The notes under the pieces: model-generated
What the model saw: only the letters and a program-made list of their open reading frames with translations
Database searches by the model: none
Told to the model about the DNA's origin: nothing
Program-made: the position numbers and the translations under genes
Shown: positions 17,217-18,112 of the stretch, piece by piece
Layout: every line of letters starts with the position of its first letter
Position numbering within the stretch: the stretch's first letter is position 1
NCBI GenBank assembly: GCA_000151295.1
Contig: GG745371.1
Span: forward strand, 438,340-456,451
DNA: 18,112 bases
Origin: Allomyces macrogynus ATCC 38327
Taxonomy: Eukaryota; Blastocladiomycota; Blastocladiomycetes; Blastocladiales; Blastocladiaceae
Reading direction: 5' to 3'

Positions 17217-18112
17217 ATGCTCCCACCCTCGTCCTCCGCGATGCGCGCCGCCTCCAGCTCGGCCTCGGCGCCGACGACTCCTGCCAAGCCCACCACCGCG
17301 ACCGCCTACACGCCGCGGTCGCCCGTTGACGGCAAACCTTCGCTGCTCGTGCGGTGCAGTGCCGGCGGCGAGACCGATCCGCGCATGTTTTACGCGACAA
17401 CGCACCGCACCTACTTCCATGCGCGCAACACGATGCAGAATGTTACGACGGAGCGCACCTTGAATACGCAGTTTCGGTGGAATGACGACAGTAAAGTGGA
17501 GAAGCGCGTGCAGGCCGCCGGGTACCAGCGGAACTTGCTGCCGTGCTTTGAGTACGATGCGGGCGTGGATGAGTCGGATCAGTTTCGGTAGGTGTGGGAA
17601 CTTCTGGCGGGTGGGTGAGCGTGAGTGAGCGAGATGCTGACTGGATGGATGTATGAACGTGACAGGACGACCGACCATTTCGCGACGACGCAGAGCACGA
17701 GTTACACGTCGCCCGCGGCGCCGCCCAACGTGCAGACGACCAAGCGCATCAACGATATCCCGGACCTGTCAAAGTACCAGCCGGTCCAGTCGGCGGCCGA
17801 CGTCAAGCTCGACGGCGTACGTTTCCGCCCACTCACCGCGTCCCTGATCTCCTTCCGTGGCTTTGACGTTCGATTGGCGCGCCGGACGTTAGAAATGGGC
17901 CGAATTCGAGTCCACGATGAAGGCCAGCTACCGCGAGCACGCCATGTTCCCGCACGTTGACCGCACATTGCCCATGACGGGCCTCGACCACGAGTCCGGG
18001 TGGGTGCGTGACCGGCCGCACGAAATTGCCGGCTTGTCTGACACGTTGTCCAAGGTCGAGCGTGGGGTGGAGTGGAGTGGACGATCCGCGCGACGTGCAG
18101 CGGCCAAGCGAA
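17217..18112 (+). CDS. Hypothetical protein with TTxxTxY-type motifs, 3 exons, partial at window end
   Basis: I do not recognise this protein. Exons are 17217-17587, 17666-17816 and 17893 to beyond the window. The introns are 17588-17665 (78 nt, GTAGGT..CAG with CTGAC) and 17817-17892 (76 nt, GTACGT..TAG). Both phases fit, giving about 247 residues here. The first about 40 residues are Ser/Ala/Pro/Thr-rich. The remainder is polar, with no membrane segment or signal peptide. Short related motifs recur: TTHRTYFHA (61-69), TTQSTSYTSP (131-140) and STMKASYREH (181-190). Such spaced Thr/Ser-x-x-Tyr motifs occur in some flagellar microtubule inner proteins, which would fit a zoosporic fungus, but this is a weak analogy. 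Start 17217 is the first in-frame ATG, in weak context; ATG 17241 has G at -3. A different frame looks protein-like in the last about 36 nt, so the 3' end is not settled. Confidence 0.7.

Noticed and set aside
1..18112. Prokaryotic-type systems: CRISPR arrays, insertion sequences, operons, phage or defence genes
   Set aside because: No regularly spaced repeats, transposase motifs or terminal inverted repeats were seen. The genes have spliceosomal introns and eukaryotic targeting signals.

Overview
The window is nuclear DNA of a GC-rich eukaryote with compact, intron-containing genes. Seven protein-coding genes can be modelled, with about 20 introns of 62-106 nt. The introns have GT..AG borders, often GTACGT donors, and most carry a CTGAC-like branch motif near the acceptor. 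Start codons sit mostly in an accATG context. The HDEL retention signal, the Mpd1-like disulfide isomerase, a fungal-type membrane-anchored GH26 enzyme, short introns and high GC suggest an early-diverging fungus. A zoosporic lineage such as Blastocladiomycota is my best guess, but this is inference and not proven by any marker here.

Layout: 1-1027 holds no recognisable gene. Two minus-strand genes follow: a universal stress protein (1028-1772, 3 exons) and a type II membrane glycoside hydrolase of family GH26 (2418-4300, 6 exons). Divergent from the latter is a plus-strand gene for an unrecognised, helix-rich, C-terminally membrane-anchored protein (4953-7235, 7 exons). It converges on the minus-strand catalytic subunit of glutamate-cysteine ligase (8113-10477, 2 exons), which has one apparent +1 frame break at 9815-9818. 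A 1.5 kb stretch without a clear gene follows, then a minus-strand ER protein disulfide isomerase ending in HDEL (12017-13219, 3 exons). Divergent from that is a plus-strand gene for a telobox-type Myb protein (14110-16651, 3 exons), with a second frame discontinuity near 15950. The last gene is a plus-strand hypothetical protein that runs off the window (17217-18112).

The genes look like ordinary scattered nuclear loci, not an operon or a mobile cassette. GCL (glutathione synthesis) and the PDI (disulfide formation) are both thiol-redox genes lying head to tail, but nothing in the sequence shows co-regulation. The most interesting items are the N-terminal telobox Myb protein of otherwise unknown architecture, the frame break in GCL, the undescribed solenoid-like anchored protein, and the Ca-loop-containing membrane GH26. 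I found no prokaryotic-type system, CRISPR array, transposon or RNA gene.
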